Assembly (NCBI GenBank): GCA_021795135.1
Contig: JAJYPT010000124.1
Coordinates: 1 to 5,357 of the forward strand
DNA length: 5,357 nt
Reading direction: 5' to 3'
From: Actinomycetes bacterium
Lineage (GTDB): Bacteria > Actinomycetota > Acidimicrobiia > Acidimicrobiales > JAJYPT01
Shown here piece by piece: positions 1 to 5,357 of this stretch. The number at the start of each line of letters is the position of its first letter. The first letter of the stretch is position 1. Position numbers and translations under genes: made by a program. The notes beneath the pieces were generated by a model, which worked only from the letters and a program-made list of their open reading frames with translations, did no database searches and was not told where the DNA came from.

Positions 1-22
1 ATCTTATAGAAATCATTCACTA

Positions 23-60
23 TTGACAATTTCAAGTTAGAACACAGCCATATTTAAAAT
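23..60 (+). promoter_or_regulatory. Possible promoter elements upstream of the binding-protein gene
   Basis: A perfect TTGACA hexamer lies at 23-28. The best -10-like hexamers downstream are TATTTA at 51-56 and TAAAAT at 55-60, which leave spacers of 22 and 26 bases. Both are longer than the usual 16-18, so the two halves do not form a canonical sigma-70-type pair. An AT-rich stretch like this can produce such hexamers by chance. No reading frame runs in from the left edge across 1-98, so transcription of the next gene plausibly starts here. Low confidence. Confidence 0.2.
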
Positions 61-98
61 TTCCAAATATATGGAGCTTTAAAGAAAGAGATATAATA

Positions 99-1145
99 AT
101 GCGACTACATTATCGAGGCTTAATAGCAACACTAGCAACATGTGCTACTTTTTTGAGTGCCTGTGGAACCTCTTCTTCGGCATCATCTTCTACATCTAAG
201 ACGTCGTCTCAACCTATTGCAGTTACTGTTGGATCACCAAGCTGTGCTCAATGTTTAGCCATGACATTGTTAGGAAAAGTAGATCCAAATATCCATGTGA
301 CATATAAGCAGTTTGCAAATGCACCAGATGCTACTACTGCAGTGGCGGCTGGCAAGGTGAATGTAGCTCAAATTGTATATACAGGATTAGTAAGTGCCGC
401 CTCAACAAATTTGCCCATTGTTGCTATTAGCGGTGAAGTAAATGGAGGGTCAGATTTTATTGTAAGTCCAAATATAAAAATAGCTCCGAATAATTGGACG
501 GCCCTCCGCAAATTGATACTTGCTGACAAAAAAGCTGGTCATAAGTTCACCATTGCTTCATATTTTGGGACAGTTCAAGATATTGAAATTCGCTTAGAAT
601 TGCCTCGTTATGGTATAAGTCCTAGTGATGTAAGTATTGTGAATGTTCCTTATCCTGCAATGGCAGCAGCTTTAAAATCTGGGTCTGTAGATGCTGCTGC
701 TGAGGTTCAACCCTTTGCTGCTTATATATTGCAGAACCATCTTGGAAATCACTTTGCTTATCCATACAACCAACCTGCAGGTAATTTAACAAATGTAGTA
801 GTTGTTTCTAAGTCTTATCTAAAATCAAATCCGAAAGCGGTTACAGCCATAGCACAAGCTATGGCAAAATTAATTCCCTATCTGAGTACCCCAGCTGGTA
901 AAGCAGCATTTGCTGGTGCAATAGAAAAATATGATCATCAACCAGCCAAAGTAGTAGATGCTGCTCTCAAAACAGTTAGCCCTGATATTTCAATGCCATT
1001 TACTAAATTAGAAGCTATTGGTTCAGCTATGTATAAACAAGGATTGATTCCATCACCAGTTACAACTTCTTCTCTTCGGAAGATGGTTGATTATGTTCCT
1101 TTAGAAAAAGCAACTGGCAAATCCATTAGTGCATTAGGAGGGTAA
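99..1145 (+). CDS. ABC transporter substrate-binding lipoprotein, NitT/TauT/ThiY-like
   Basis: This is probably the extracytoplasmic solute receptor of an ABC importer, anchored to the membrane by lipid. The 348-residue product begins with a short positive stretch (R2, H4, R6), a hydrophobic core and a lipobox L19-S20-A21-C22. Cleavage before C22 would leave a lipidated Cys followed by a Ser/Thr-rich linker (23-38). The remainder resembles the type II periplasmic-binding fold of the NMT1/SsuA/ThiY group. A segment around residues 83-100 (AAGKVNVA) matches the 'gain-of-G, D/N-x-A' pattern of the first lobe. Residues 188-205, with ALKSGSVDAA followed by QP, match the second lobe. Length is normal. 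A purine-rich stretch at 84-91 serves as a weak ribosome site. Relatives bind taurine, nitrate, aliphatic sulfonates or thiamine-pyrimidine precursors, and the ligand here cannot be told. No permease or ATPase gene is in the window. A C49-x-x-C52 pair near the start of the mature domain is unusual. Association with the catabolic genes downstream is inferred from proximity only. Confidence 0.85.
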   Translation: MRLHYRGLIATLATCATFLSACGTSSSASSSTSKTSSQPIAVTVGSPSCAQCLAMTLLGKVDPNIHVTYKQFANAPDATTAVAAGKVNVAQIVYTGLVSAASTNLPIVAISGEVNGGSDFIVSPNIKIAPNNWTALRKLILADKKAGHKFTIASYFGTVQDIEIRLELPRYGISPSDVSIVNVPYPAMAAALKSGSVDAAAEVQPFAAYILQNHLGNHFAYPYNQPAGNLTNVVVVSKSYLKSNPKAVTAIAQAMAKLIPYLSTPAGKAAFAGAIEKYDHQPAKVVDAALKTVSPDISMPFTKLEAIGSAMYKQGLIPSPVTTSSLRKMVDYVPLEKATGKSISALGG

Positions 1146-1338
1146 GTAATTGTTTATTTGTACATATTTACTATAGATATATCATTTTTATTCATATAAA
1201 TAATTTCTATATTAAATAGTTGAAAATATTAAATAAATTTATAGAAAATTAAGTGAGATTTATCATAAAAATTTTTAAATATATAAATAAATATAATCTA
1301 ATAAAAATTATATATTAATTATAGATAAGAGGCTCTAG
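1146..1338. other. Very AT-rich spacer, no gene seen
   Basis: This 193-base stretch is almost entirely A and T and contains no convincing reading frame or RNA gene. It probably holds the end of the first transcript and a promoter for the downstream block. A TATAAT hexamer occurs at 1292-1297, but no good -35 sequence lies 16-18 bases before it, and in such composition the hexamer is expected by chance. No GC-rich hairpin plus T-run terminator is visible. The last bases include AAGAGG at 1327-1332, a reasonable ribosome site for the next gene. Confidence 0.5.
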
Positions 1339-2256
1339 ATGGATGATTCTAGTAAAAGAATTGAAATTTGTATTGGGATAGACGTAGACGCTGTATCAGG
1401 GTGGCTTGGTTCTTATGGAGGCCAAGATTCTCCCAATGATATTCAAAGAGGAATGTTTGCCGGAGAAATAGGAAGTTTGAGGCTTCTAAAACTATTTGAG
1501 CGAGTAAACATTACTACTACATGGTTTATTCCTGGTCATTCAATTGAAACTTTTCCTGATGAGATGACTCAAGTAGCTGAAGCGGGTCATGAAATTGGAG
1601 CACATGGATATTCTCACGAAAATCCTATTTCAATGAATCCCAAACAAGAAAGAGATGTTTTAGAACGTTCCATTGAATTGATTGAAAAAATTTCTGGAAA
1701 AGCTCCGCGAGGTTATGTAGCACCTTGGTGGGAAATGTCGGATCGCACAGCTGGGCTACTTTTAGAGTATGGCTTTCTTTATGACCATTCTCAAAACTAT
1801 AACGATTTTATTCCATTTTATGCAAGAGTCGGAGATAGCTGGACTAATGTAAACTATGATTCTTCTGCCCAAAGCTGGATGAAGCCTTTGGTAAGAGGGG
1901 AGGAGATAAATCTCGTAGAATTTTGTGGTAATTGGTATGTAGATGATTTACCTCCGATGATGTTTATCAAGCAATCACCCAACAGTCATGGTTTTGTAAA
2001 TCCTCGTGATATCGAAATTCTGTGGCGTGATCAATTCGATTGGGTTTATCAAAACCTTAATTATTCTGTTTTCCCTGTTACGCTCCATCCGGATGTGAGT
2101 GGGCGTCCACAAGTTTTATTAATGCTTGAACGTTTAATTAATTATTGGAAAAGTTTCCCTGATGTACATTTTGTTACATTTGAACAGTCAGCAACTTTTT
2201 TTCGTAGTAAATTTCCCTTTAGTAAATCACTGCGTCCATCTTCTATAGGGAAATGA
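1339..2256 (+). CDS. Polysaccharide deacetylase-fold amidohydrolase, PuuE/HpPgdA-like
   Basis: This is a metal-dependent hydrolase of the carbohydrate esterase 4 (NodB) fold, in the cytoplasmic subgroup related to PuuE allantoinase and Helicobacter PgdA. The 305-residue protein has no signal peptide, which argues against a cell-wall role. The active-site pieces are visible: I14-D15-V16-D17 (the Asp motif), H89 and H93 in AHGYSHEN (metal ligands), R124-G-Y-x-A-P in the middle, a WYVDDLPP segment near 199-206, and TLHPD with H250 as the likely catalytic His. The 72-residue spacing between D17 and H89 agrees with what I recall for HpPgdA. Members of this subgroup are known or proposed to open cyclic amides such as allantoin or cyclic imides, so ring opening is the favoured inference here. 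The start is supported by AAGAGG six bases upstream. The gene ends in an ATGA overlap with the next one, indicating translational coupling. A true sugar deacetylase remains an alternative. Family confidence is high and substrate confidence low. Confidence 0.88.
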   Translation: MDDSSKRIEICIGIDVDAVSGWLGSYGGQDSPNDIQRGMFAGEIGSLRLLKLFERVNITTTWFIPGHSIETFPDEMTQVAEAGHEIGAHGYSHENPISMNPKQERDVLERSIELIEKISGKAPRGYVAPWWEMSDRTAGLLLEYGFLYDHSQNYNDFIPFYARVGDSWTNVNYDSSAQSWMKPLVRGEEINLVEFCGNWYVDDLPPMMFIKQSPNSHGFVNPRDIEILWRDQFDWVYQNLNYSVFPVTLHPDVSGRPQVLLMLERLINYWKSFPDVHFVTFEQSATFFRSKFPFSKSLRPSSIGK

Positions 2257-2969
2257 CACCTCGCCCCGTTCGACTTGGAATGATTGTTCCTTCATCAAAC
2301 ACTTCTTTTGAACCCGAAATTGCTCGATTGGGGTTATCTCCAGATGAAGTGAGTATACATGTAAGTAGAGTAAAAGTTGTTTCTATTAGTCTTCAGCATA
2401 ATGCTCTTTCTCAGTTTGATATAGAGCCTATGTGTAGAGCTGGAATACTTTTATCTGATGCTGAAATCGATGCACTTATATGGGCTGGTACAGCAGGTTC
2501 ATGGTTGGGAGTTGACTATGACAAGGCTTTAGTTGACGCATTAACCCAAGATTGTGATGTGGTTGCAACTACATCCACATTGGCGATAGTAGAATCTTGT
2601 CGTTTTATGGGTGTAAGTAAAATTGCTTTGGTTACACCCTATTTAGATGAAATAGTGAGTAAAATAATCGACACTTATGCAACTCAAGGAATTGAGGTTG
2701 TAAGTGAGCGCCATCTAGGCCTTGAACGTAATCGTGATTTTGGTTTAGTAACTCCTGAAGAAATTAAAAATTTAGCCTTTGATTGTAAAACTAGCCACGC
2801 TGAGGCATTGGTAATTGCTTGTACAAATCTGAGAGCTACTGGACTGATTGATGAATTAGGGATCAAATTAGGTATTCCAGTATTGGATAGTATTGCAGTT
2901 ACTCTTTGGCATGGCTTGACTATAGCAGGAGTTCCAATACCTGGATCACCACTTTGTCCAGGCAGATAG
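2253..2969 (+). CDS. Maleate isomerase / arylmalonate decarboxylase-like protein (Asp/Glu racemase superfamily)
   Basis: This 238-residue protein belongs to the Asp/Glu racemase superfamily, in the branch holding maleate cis-trans isomerase, the ectoine-utilisation protein EutA and arylmalonate decarboxylase. The N-terminal motif IVPSSNT carries N16; GTAGSW sits at 79-84; TPYLDE carries Y130; N160 lies in LERNRDFG; and VIACTN carries C190. These correspond to the maleate isomerase active-site set (Asn, Cys, Tyr, Asn, Cys) except that the first Cys is replaced by G79 (codon GGT at 2487-2489). Arylmalonate decarboxylase also has Gly there and uses only the second Cys, together with a Thr and Tyr equivalent to T80 and Y130. 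The enzyme may therefore be a decarboxylase or one-base isomerase rather than a two-Cys racemase. The start overlaps the preceding stop (ATGA), with AGGGAA immediately upstream, so coupled translation is likely. Other C61, C101, C116, C178 and C235 residues do not fall in the family motifs. Substrate unknown. Confidence 0.82.
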   Translation: MTPRPVRLGMIVPSSNTSFEPEIARLGLSPDEVSIHVSRVKVVSISLQHNALSQFDIEPMCRAGILLSDAEIDALIWAGTAGSWLGVDYDKALVDALTQDCDVVATTSTLAIVESCRFMGVSKIALVTPYLDEIVSKIIDTYATQGIEVVSERHLGLERNRDFGLVTPEEIKNLAFDCKTSHAEALVIACTNLRATGLIDELGIKLGIPVLDSIAVTLWHGLTIAGVPIPGSPLCPGR

Positions 2970-2989
2970 ACGTAATAGGTTGTCGGTGT

Positions 2990-4195
2990 ATGAACAAAGA
3001 GTCTAATGCATTTGCTATGCGGCTAACTAAACCTATAGCAAGGAGCTGCGAAGGTCTTCTTTCGGGCATTGAAGTTGCTATAAAAGATGTAATAGATTTA
3101 AAGGGATTCAAAACAGGTGCTGGTAATTTAACTTGGTTCAATGAAGCGAAAGTTGCTTCAAGAAATGCTGAAGTAATAGAAAAATTGTTATCTCAAGGTG
3201 CAAGAATTGTTGGAAAAACTATTACTGATGAACTTGCATTTTCACTTTCTGGAACTAATGTCCATTTTGGAACGCCTAACAATCCAAAAGCAAAAGATAG
3301 AATACCAGGAGGTTCTTCTTCGGGATCGGCTTCAGCGGTAGCCTCAGGATTGGTTTCTGTTGCTATTGGAACCGATACAGCCGGCTCAACTAGGGTTCCT
3401 GCTTCTTATTGTGGAATAGTGGGACTGCGTCTTAGTTGTAATCGTGTATCTATGAAAGGAGTAGTTCCACTTGCTCCTAGTTTCGATACAATAGGTATAT
3501 TTGTTTCTTCGGCCCCTTTGCTTTCGTTAGTGCTACATTCACTGCTAGAAGACTCATTTAATTCTGAAACTCGAGAAATTAACCGGTTGATTATAGCAAA
3601 AGATTTTCTCTTAGAATTAGATTCTGTAGTTGTTGAAGCCTTTTATGCCTCTGCAAAAAAACTTGCTTGGTTGCTAGGTGTATCTCTTGAAGAAGATGAA
3701 TTATTTGGCATGGTCGCAATAGAAAAAATTACAAAAGACTTTCGACAACAGCAAATGGCTGAGGCATGGATTAGTCATGGGAATTGGGTAAGCAAACATT
3801 GGAAAAGCTTAGGTCCTGGTATTGCCGATCGTTTCAAAGCTGCTTCTAAAATGATACCTCTAGATGAGTCAACTTTTGAAACTAGTAGGAATCAACTACG
3901 TCAACAAGTTGCATCCTTTAATGGTAAGGATGGTCTTATTTTACTTCCAGGAGCAAGTTCAGTAGCGCCTCTAAAAAATTGCAGTACAACTGTTAAAGAA
4001 TCAATTCGCATAAAAACATTTCGTCTGACAGCCCTAGCTAGTTTTACTGGATTGCCTCAAATAGTATTACCACTTGCTGAGGTAAATAGCCTTCCTTTGG
4101 GAATAGGTATTTTAGGATCAGTTAACGATGATGAGTTATTAGGTACTATAAGCCAATTGGTCTATACCAGGTCTGCATTTAGTAGTGATAGCTAG
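2990..4195 (+). CDS. Amidase-signature family hydrolase, AMI1-like
   Basis: This cytoplasmic amidohydrolase of the amidase signature family has the Ser-cisSer-Lys triad intact. With the start at 2990 the 401-residue protein places K32 in AIKD, the cis-Ser at S109 in GGSSSGS and the nucleophile S133 in GTDTAGSTR. The intervals of 77 and 24 residues equal those of FAAH/AMI1-type amidases as I recall them. The region around VPASYCGIVGLR and the PSFDTIG segment closely resembles plant AMI1 (indole-3-acetamide hydrolase) and bacterial small amidases, rather than the longer GatA of tRNA amidotransferase. The frame is open back to 2906, but those extra 28 codons overlap the previous gene and have no family match, while ATG 2990 begins just before the typical NAF-like N-terminus. 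The ribosome site is weak (AGG at 2977-2979). The 20-base gap after the racemase-like gene supports an operon and possible reinitiation. The likely role is cleavage of a linear amide or carbamoyl intermediate made by the deacetylase-fold enzyme; substrate unproven. Confidence 0.88.
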   Translation: MNKESNAFAMRLTKPIARSCEGLLSGIEVAIKDVIDLKGFKTGAGNLTWFNEAKVASRNAEVIEKLLSQGARIVGKTITDELAFSLSGTNVHFGTPNNPKAKDRIPGGSSSGSASAVASGLVSVAIGTDTAGSTRVPASYCGIVGLRLSCNRVSMKGVVPLAPSFDTIGIFVSSAPLLSLVLHSLLEDSFNSETREINRLIIAKDFLLELDSVVVEAFYASAKKLAWLLGVSLEEDELFGMVAIEKITKDFRQQQMAEAWISHGNWVSKHWKSLGPGIADRFKAASKMIPLDESTFETSRNQLRQQVASFNGKDGLILLPGASSVAPLKNCSTTVKESIRIKTFRLTALASFTGLPQIVLPLAEVNSLPLGIGILGSVNDDELLGTISQLVYTRSAFSSDS

Positions 4196-4272
4196 ATTCA
4201 TAAGTTCCTAAATACTTATTCCAAATTCTTGTTTTTTTAGAGATATCGTTTAACCATTGGGAAGGTAAGATC
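4196..4272 (+). promoter_or_regulatory. Short spacer with ribosome binding site for a GTG start
   Basis: GGGAAGG at 4259-4265 is the best Shine-Dalgarno-like sequence in the block and stands seven bases before GTG at 4273. It decides the start of the racemase gene, because the conserved KILVINPNT beginning follows directly. Upstream, ATAAGT (4200-4205) and ACTTAT (4214-4219) form a 6-bp inverted repeat with an 8-base loop. A seven-T run at 4232-4238 lies 12 bases further on. That arrangement is too weak and too separated to be called a terminator, so read-through from the amidase gene is plausible. Confidence 0.5.
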
Positions 4273-4938
4273 GTGAAAATATTGGTAATTAATCCCAATA
4301 CTAATAAAGCTTTAACTGAAGAAATTGTCAATCAAGCCACGAAAAGCGTAAGTAAAGACACAATCATTGAAGGATTTTCTCCTATTCAAGGGCCTTTATC
4401 TATTACTTGCGAAAAAGATGAAAAATATAGTGAAAAGTATTGCCTTGAGGAATTAGGAAATTGTCTGGAAAAGGTAGATGGGATAGTAATTGCTTGCTAT
4501 AGCGATCATTCTTTAATCAAAACTTTACGCTCCAAGATAAATACACCAGTAGTTGGAATTATGGAAGCATCATTGACTTTTGCAGATCAACTAGGCAAGT
4601 CGCCTCTAATTGTTACAAGTGGGAATTCATGGATACCCACTTTATCAAACTATTTGAATCTAACTAATCGTAGGGGAATTGTCAGAGCAATTGATCTAGA
4701 AGCAGATGAACTTTTTTCCTTGAGAGATTCTTTAGCCGAAAAAATATACATCCAGGTACAAGATTTTCTATCTAGTAATAATTACGCTTTGTGTTTAGGG
4801 TGTTCAGCTATGACTGGAATTGAAAAATTGGTTCAAAAAAACGTCTCGTGGCCTGTTGTAGATGGAGTCAAAGCAGCTGTTATGATGACTAAGAATTTAA
4901 TTAAAGTCTCTAATAGGTATTATGAAGATTATCACTAA
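4273..4938 (+). CDS. Hydantoin/allantoin racemase-like protein (Asp/Glu racemase superfamily)
   Basis: This is a cofactor-independent two-Cys racemase of the hydantoin racemase (HyuE/HyuA) and allantoin racemase (HpxA) group. The 221-residue protein begins MKILVINPNTN, the hallmark N-terminus of the family. The first catalytic Cys is C75 in VIACYSDHSL (most relatives have a Pro or Gly-Pro where YSDHS stands). The second is C177 in LCLGCSAM, followed by PVVDGVKAAV, which is also typical. Length is slightly below the usual 230-250. These enzymes invert the acidic C5 centre of 5-monosubstituted hydantoins or allantoin so that a stereospecific hydrolase can use both forms. The GTG start is backed by GGGAAGG seven bases upstream. 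Its position after the amidase gene and before an NCS1 permease gene matches the composition of known hydantoin and allantoin utilisation clusters. Hydantoin versus allantoin or another ureide cannot be decided. An aspartate racemase is less likely given the INPNT and LGCSAM motifs. Confidence 0.87.
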   Translation: MKILVINPNTNKALTEEIVNQATKSVSKDTIIEGFSPIQGPLSITCEKDEKYSEKYCLEELGNCLEKVDGIVIACYSDHSLIKTLRSKINTPVVGIMEASLTFADQLGKSPLIVTSGNSWIPTLSNYLNLTNRRGIVRAIDLEADELFSLRDSLAEKIYIQVQDFLSSNNYALCLGCSAMTGIEKLVQKNVSWPVVDGVKAAVMMTKNLIKVSNRYYEDYH

Positions 4939-4980
4939 TAATCCAAATTATTCATAAATTTATACCAAGATTAAACTTAT

Positions 4981-5035
4981 AAGATAATTAATTTAATAGG
5001 TTTTTACTATTATTAGTTATTAAATTAATTATCTT
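4981..5035. repeat. Perfect 18-bp inverted repeat in the racemase-permease spacer
   Basis: The arm AAGATAATTAATTTAATA (4981-4998) is exactly complementary to 5018-5035, including the single G-C pair (4983 with 5033). A G-T wobble (4999 with 5017) extends it by one. The 19-base loop contains a smaller ACTA/TAGT repeat (5006-5009 and 5014-5017), and TAATAG (4994-4999) can alternatively pair with CTATTA (5007-5012). A palindrome CTTATAAG (4976-4983) overlaps the left edge. The element lies 42 bases after the racemase stop and 143 bases before the permease start. It could be a bidirectional stem-type transcript end, a messenger 3' stabiliser or an operator. No T-run follows directly, so a classical intrinsic terminator is not supported. 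The rest of the 240-base spacer (4939-5178) is AT-rich with no gene seen. Confidence 0.75.
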
Positions 5036-5167
5036 TAATTGGTTTCTATTAGTTGTTTAAATAATCTTATAAATAAATTCATTTAACAAGCCATTAATAT
5101 AGTTGATTTATATTTGTAATTTACCAAGAGTATCTTTTTATTTAATCTATTTATTTAATTTAAATAT

Positions 5168-5172
5168 AAGGA
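5168..5172 (+). promoter_or_regulatory. Ribosome binding site of the permease gene
   Basis: AAGGA stands six bases before the ATG at 5179 in otherwise G-poor sequence. It supports that start for the partial permease gene, which is too short in this window to be judged by length. Confidence 0.65.
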
Positions 5173-5178
5173 TAAAAC

Positions 5179-5357
5179 ATGGAAGAGATTGTAAGTCCAA
5201 ATCCAGAAAAATCAGCTTTTGTTAGTGGCGGAAATTATACGAATAGCTCTATCAATTCTAGTTATCAACTAACTTCTGATGTATCAACTTATAGTCCAGA
5301 ACTTTATAATCAAGATTTAGCTCCTGTGGCTAAAGAGAGACAAAAGTGGAATTGGGT
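5179..5357 (+). CDS. NCS1-family nucleobase/hydantoin/allantoin permease, 5' end only
   Basis: The frame is open from ATG 5179 to the window end, giving 59 full codons. The first 40 residues are polar, rich in Ser, Asn and Thr, and not recognisable. Residues 42-59, LYNQDLAPV followed by a charged stretch with R54 and W57-N-W, match the conserved pre-membrane motif of nucleobase:cation symporter-1 proteins (LYNxDLAPxxxxxRxW), which sits just before transmembrane helix 1. NCS1 proteins import uracil, cytosine, allantoin, hydantoins or related rings using Na+ or H+; Mhp1 of Microbacterium is the hydantoin carrier. In this setting it is the probable uptake system for the substrate of the upstream enzymes. 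The membrane region lies beyond the window, so substrate-binding residues cannot be examined and an intact gene cannot be confirmed. AAGGA at 5168-5172 supports the start. Confidence 0.8.
   Translation, partial: MEEIVSPNPEKSAFVSGGNYTNSSINSSYQLTSDVSTYSPELYNQDLAPVAKERQKWNW

Noticed and set aside
1220..1245. TTGAAA and TATAGA as a promoter for the catabolic block
   Set aside because: The spacer is only 14 bases, and both hexamers are expected by chance in such AT-rich sequence.
2684..2866. 60-codon open frame on the minus strand
   Set aside because: It lies inside the maleate isomerase-like gene, shows no domain pattern and has no ribosome site; it is a shadow of the + strand codons.
2906..2989. 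Upstream extension of the amidase frame
   Set aside because: These 28 codons overlap the end of the previous gene in another frame and encode nothing like the amidase family; ATG 2990 gives the expected spacing to the catalytic Lys.
2920..3141. 73-codon open frame on the minus strand
   Set aside because: It spans the junction of two well-supported + strand genes and overlaps the conserved amidase N-terminus; no recognisable motif.
4200..4238. Possible terminator: small inverted repeat followed by a T-run
   Set aside because: The stem is only 6 bp and AT-dominated, and the T-run begins 12 bases after it, so it does not fit an intrinsic terminator.
4939..5178. CRISPR array, tRNA or small RNA in the AT-rich spacer
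   Set aside because: There are no regularly spaced repeats, no cloverleaf with GTTC-type arm and no GC-rich structured segment; only the inverted repeat stands out.

Overview
The window is bacterial, AT-rich (roughly one third G+C in genes, much less between them) and reads entirely on the + strand. It carries five complete genes and the start of a sixth. A classical lipobox signal peptide followed by a Ser/Thr-rich linker, Shine-Dalgarno-like sequences before several starts, and ordinary TAA/TAG/TGA stops all fit a bacterium. The lipoprotein style would suit a monoderm (Actinomycetota or Bacillota-like), but the sequence does not fix the taxon.

Layout: 1-98 is a leader with no coding tail. 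99-1145 encodes a solute-binding lipoprotein of the NitT/TauT/ThiY type, with no permease or ATPase gene in view. A very AT-rich 193-base gap follows. A compact block comes next: a PuuE/HpPgdA-type metal hydrolase of the polysaccharide deacetylase fold (1339-2256), overlapped by 4 bases (ATGA) by a maleate isomerase/arylmalonate decarboxylase-like protein (2253-2969), then 20 bases later an amidase-signature hydrolase (2990-4195). After 77 bases comes a hydantoin/allantoin-racemase-like protein with a GTG start (4273-4938). A 240-base AT-rich spacer holding a perfect 18-bp inverted repeat separates it from the 5' end of an NCS1 nucleobase/hydantoin/allantoin permease gene (from 5179, cut by the window end).

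Taken together the genes look like a peripheral catabolic cluster for a small cyclic amide (hydantoin, ureide, cyclic imide or pyrimidine-derived ring). The model is: permease imports the ring; racemase interconverts enantiomers; the deacetylase-fold enzyme opens the ring; the amidase releases ammonia or a carbamoyl group; and the maleate isomerase/decarboxylase relative processes the resulting acid. This pathway is inferred from family membership and neighbourhood; no substrate can be read from the sequence. The classical hydantoinase and carbamoylase families are absent from the window. The most unusual points are this enzyme combination, a Gly in place of the first catalytic Cys in the maleate isomerase-like protein, and the long inverted repeat before the permease gene.
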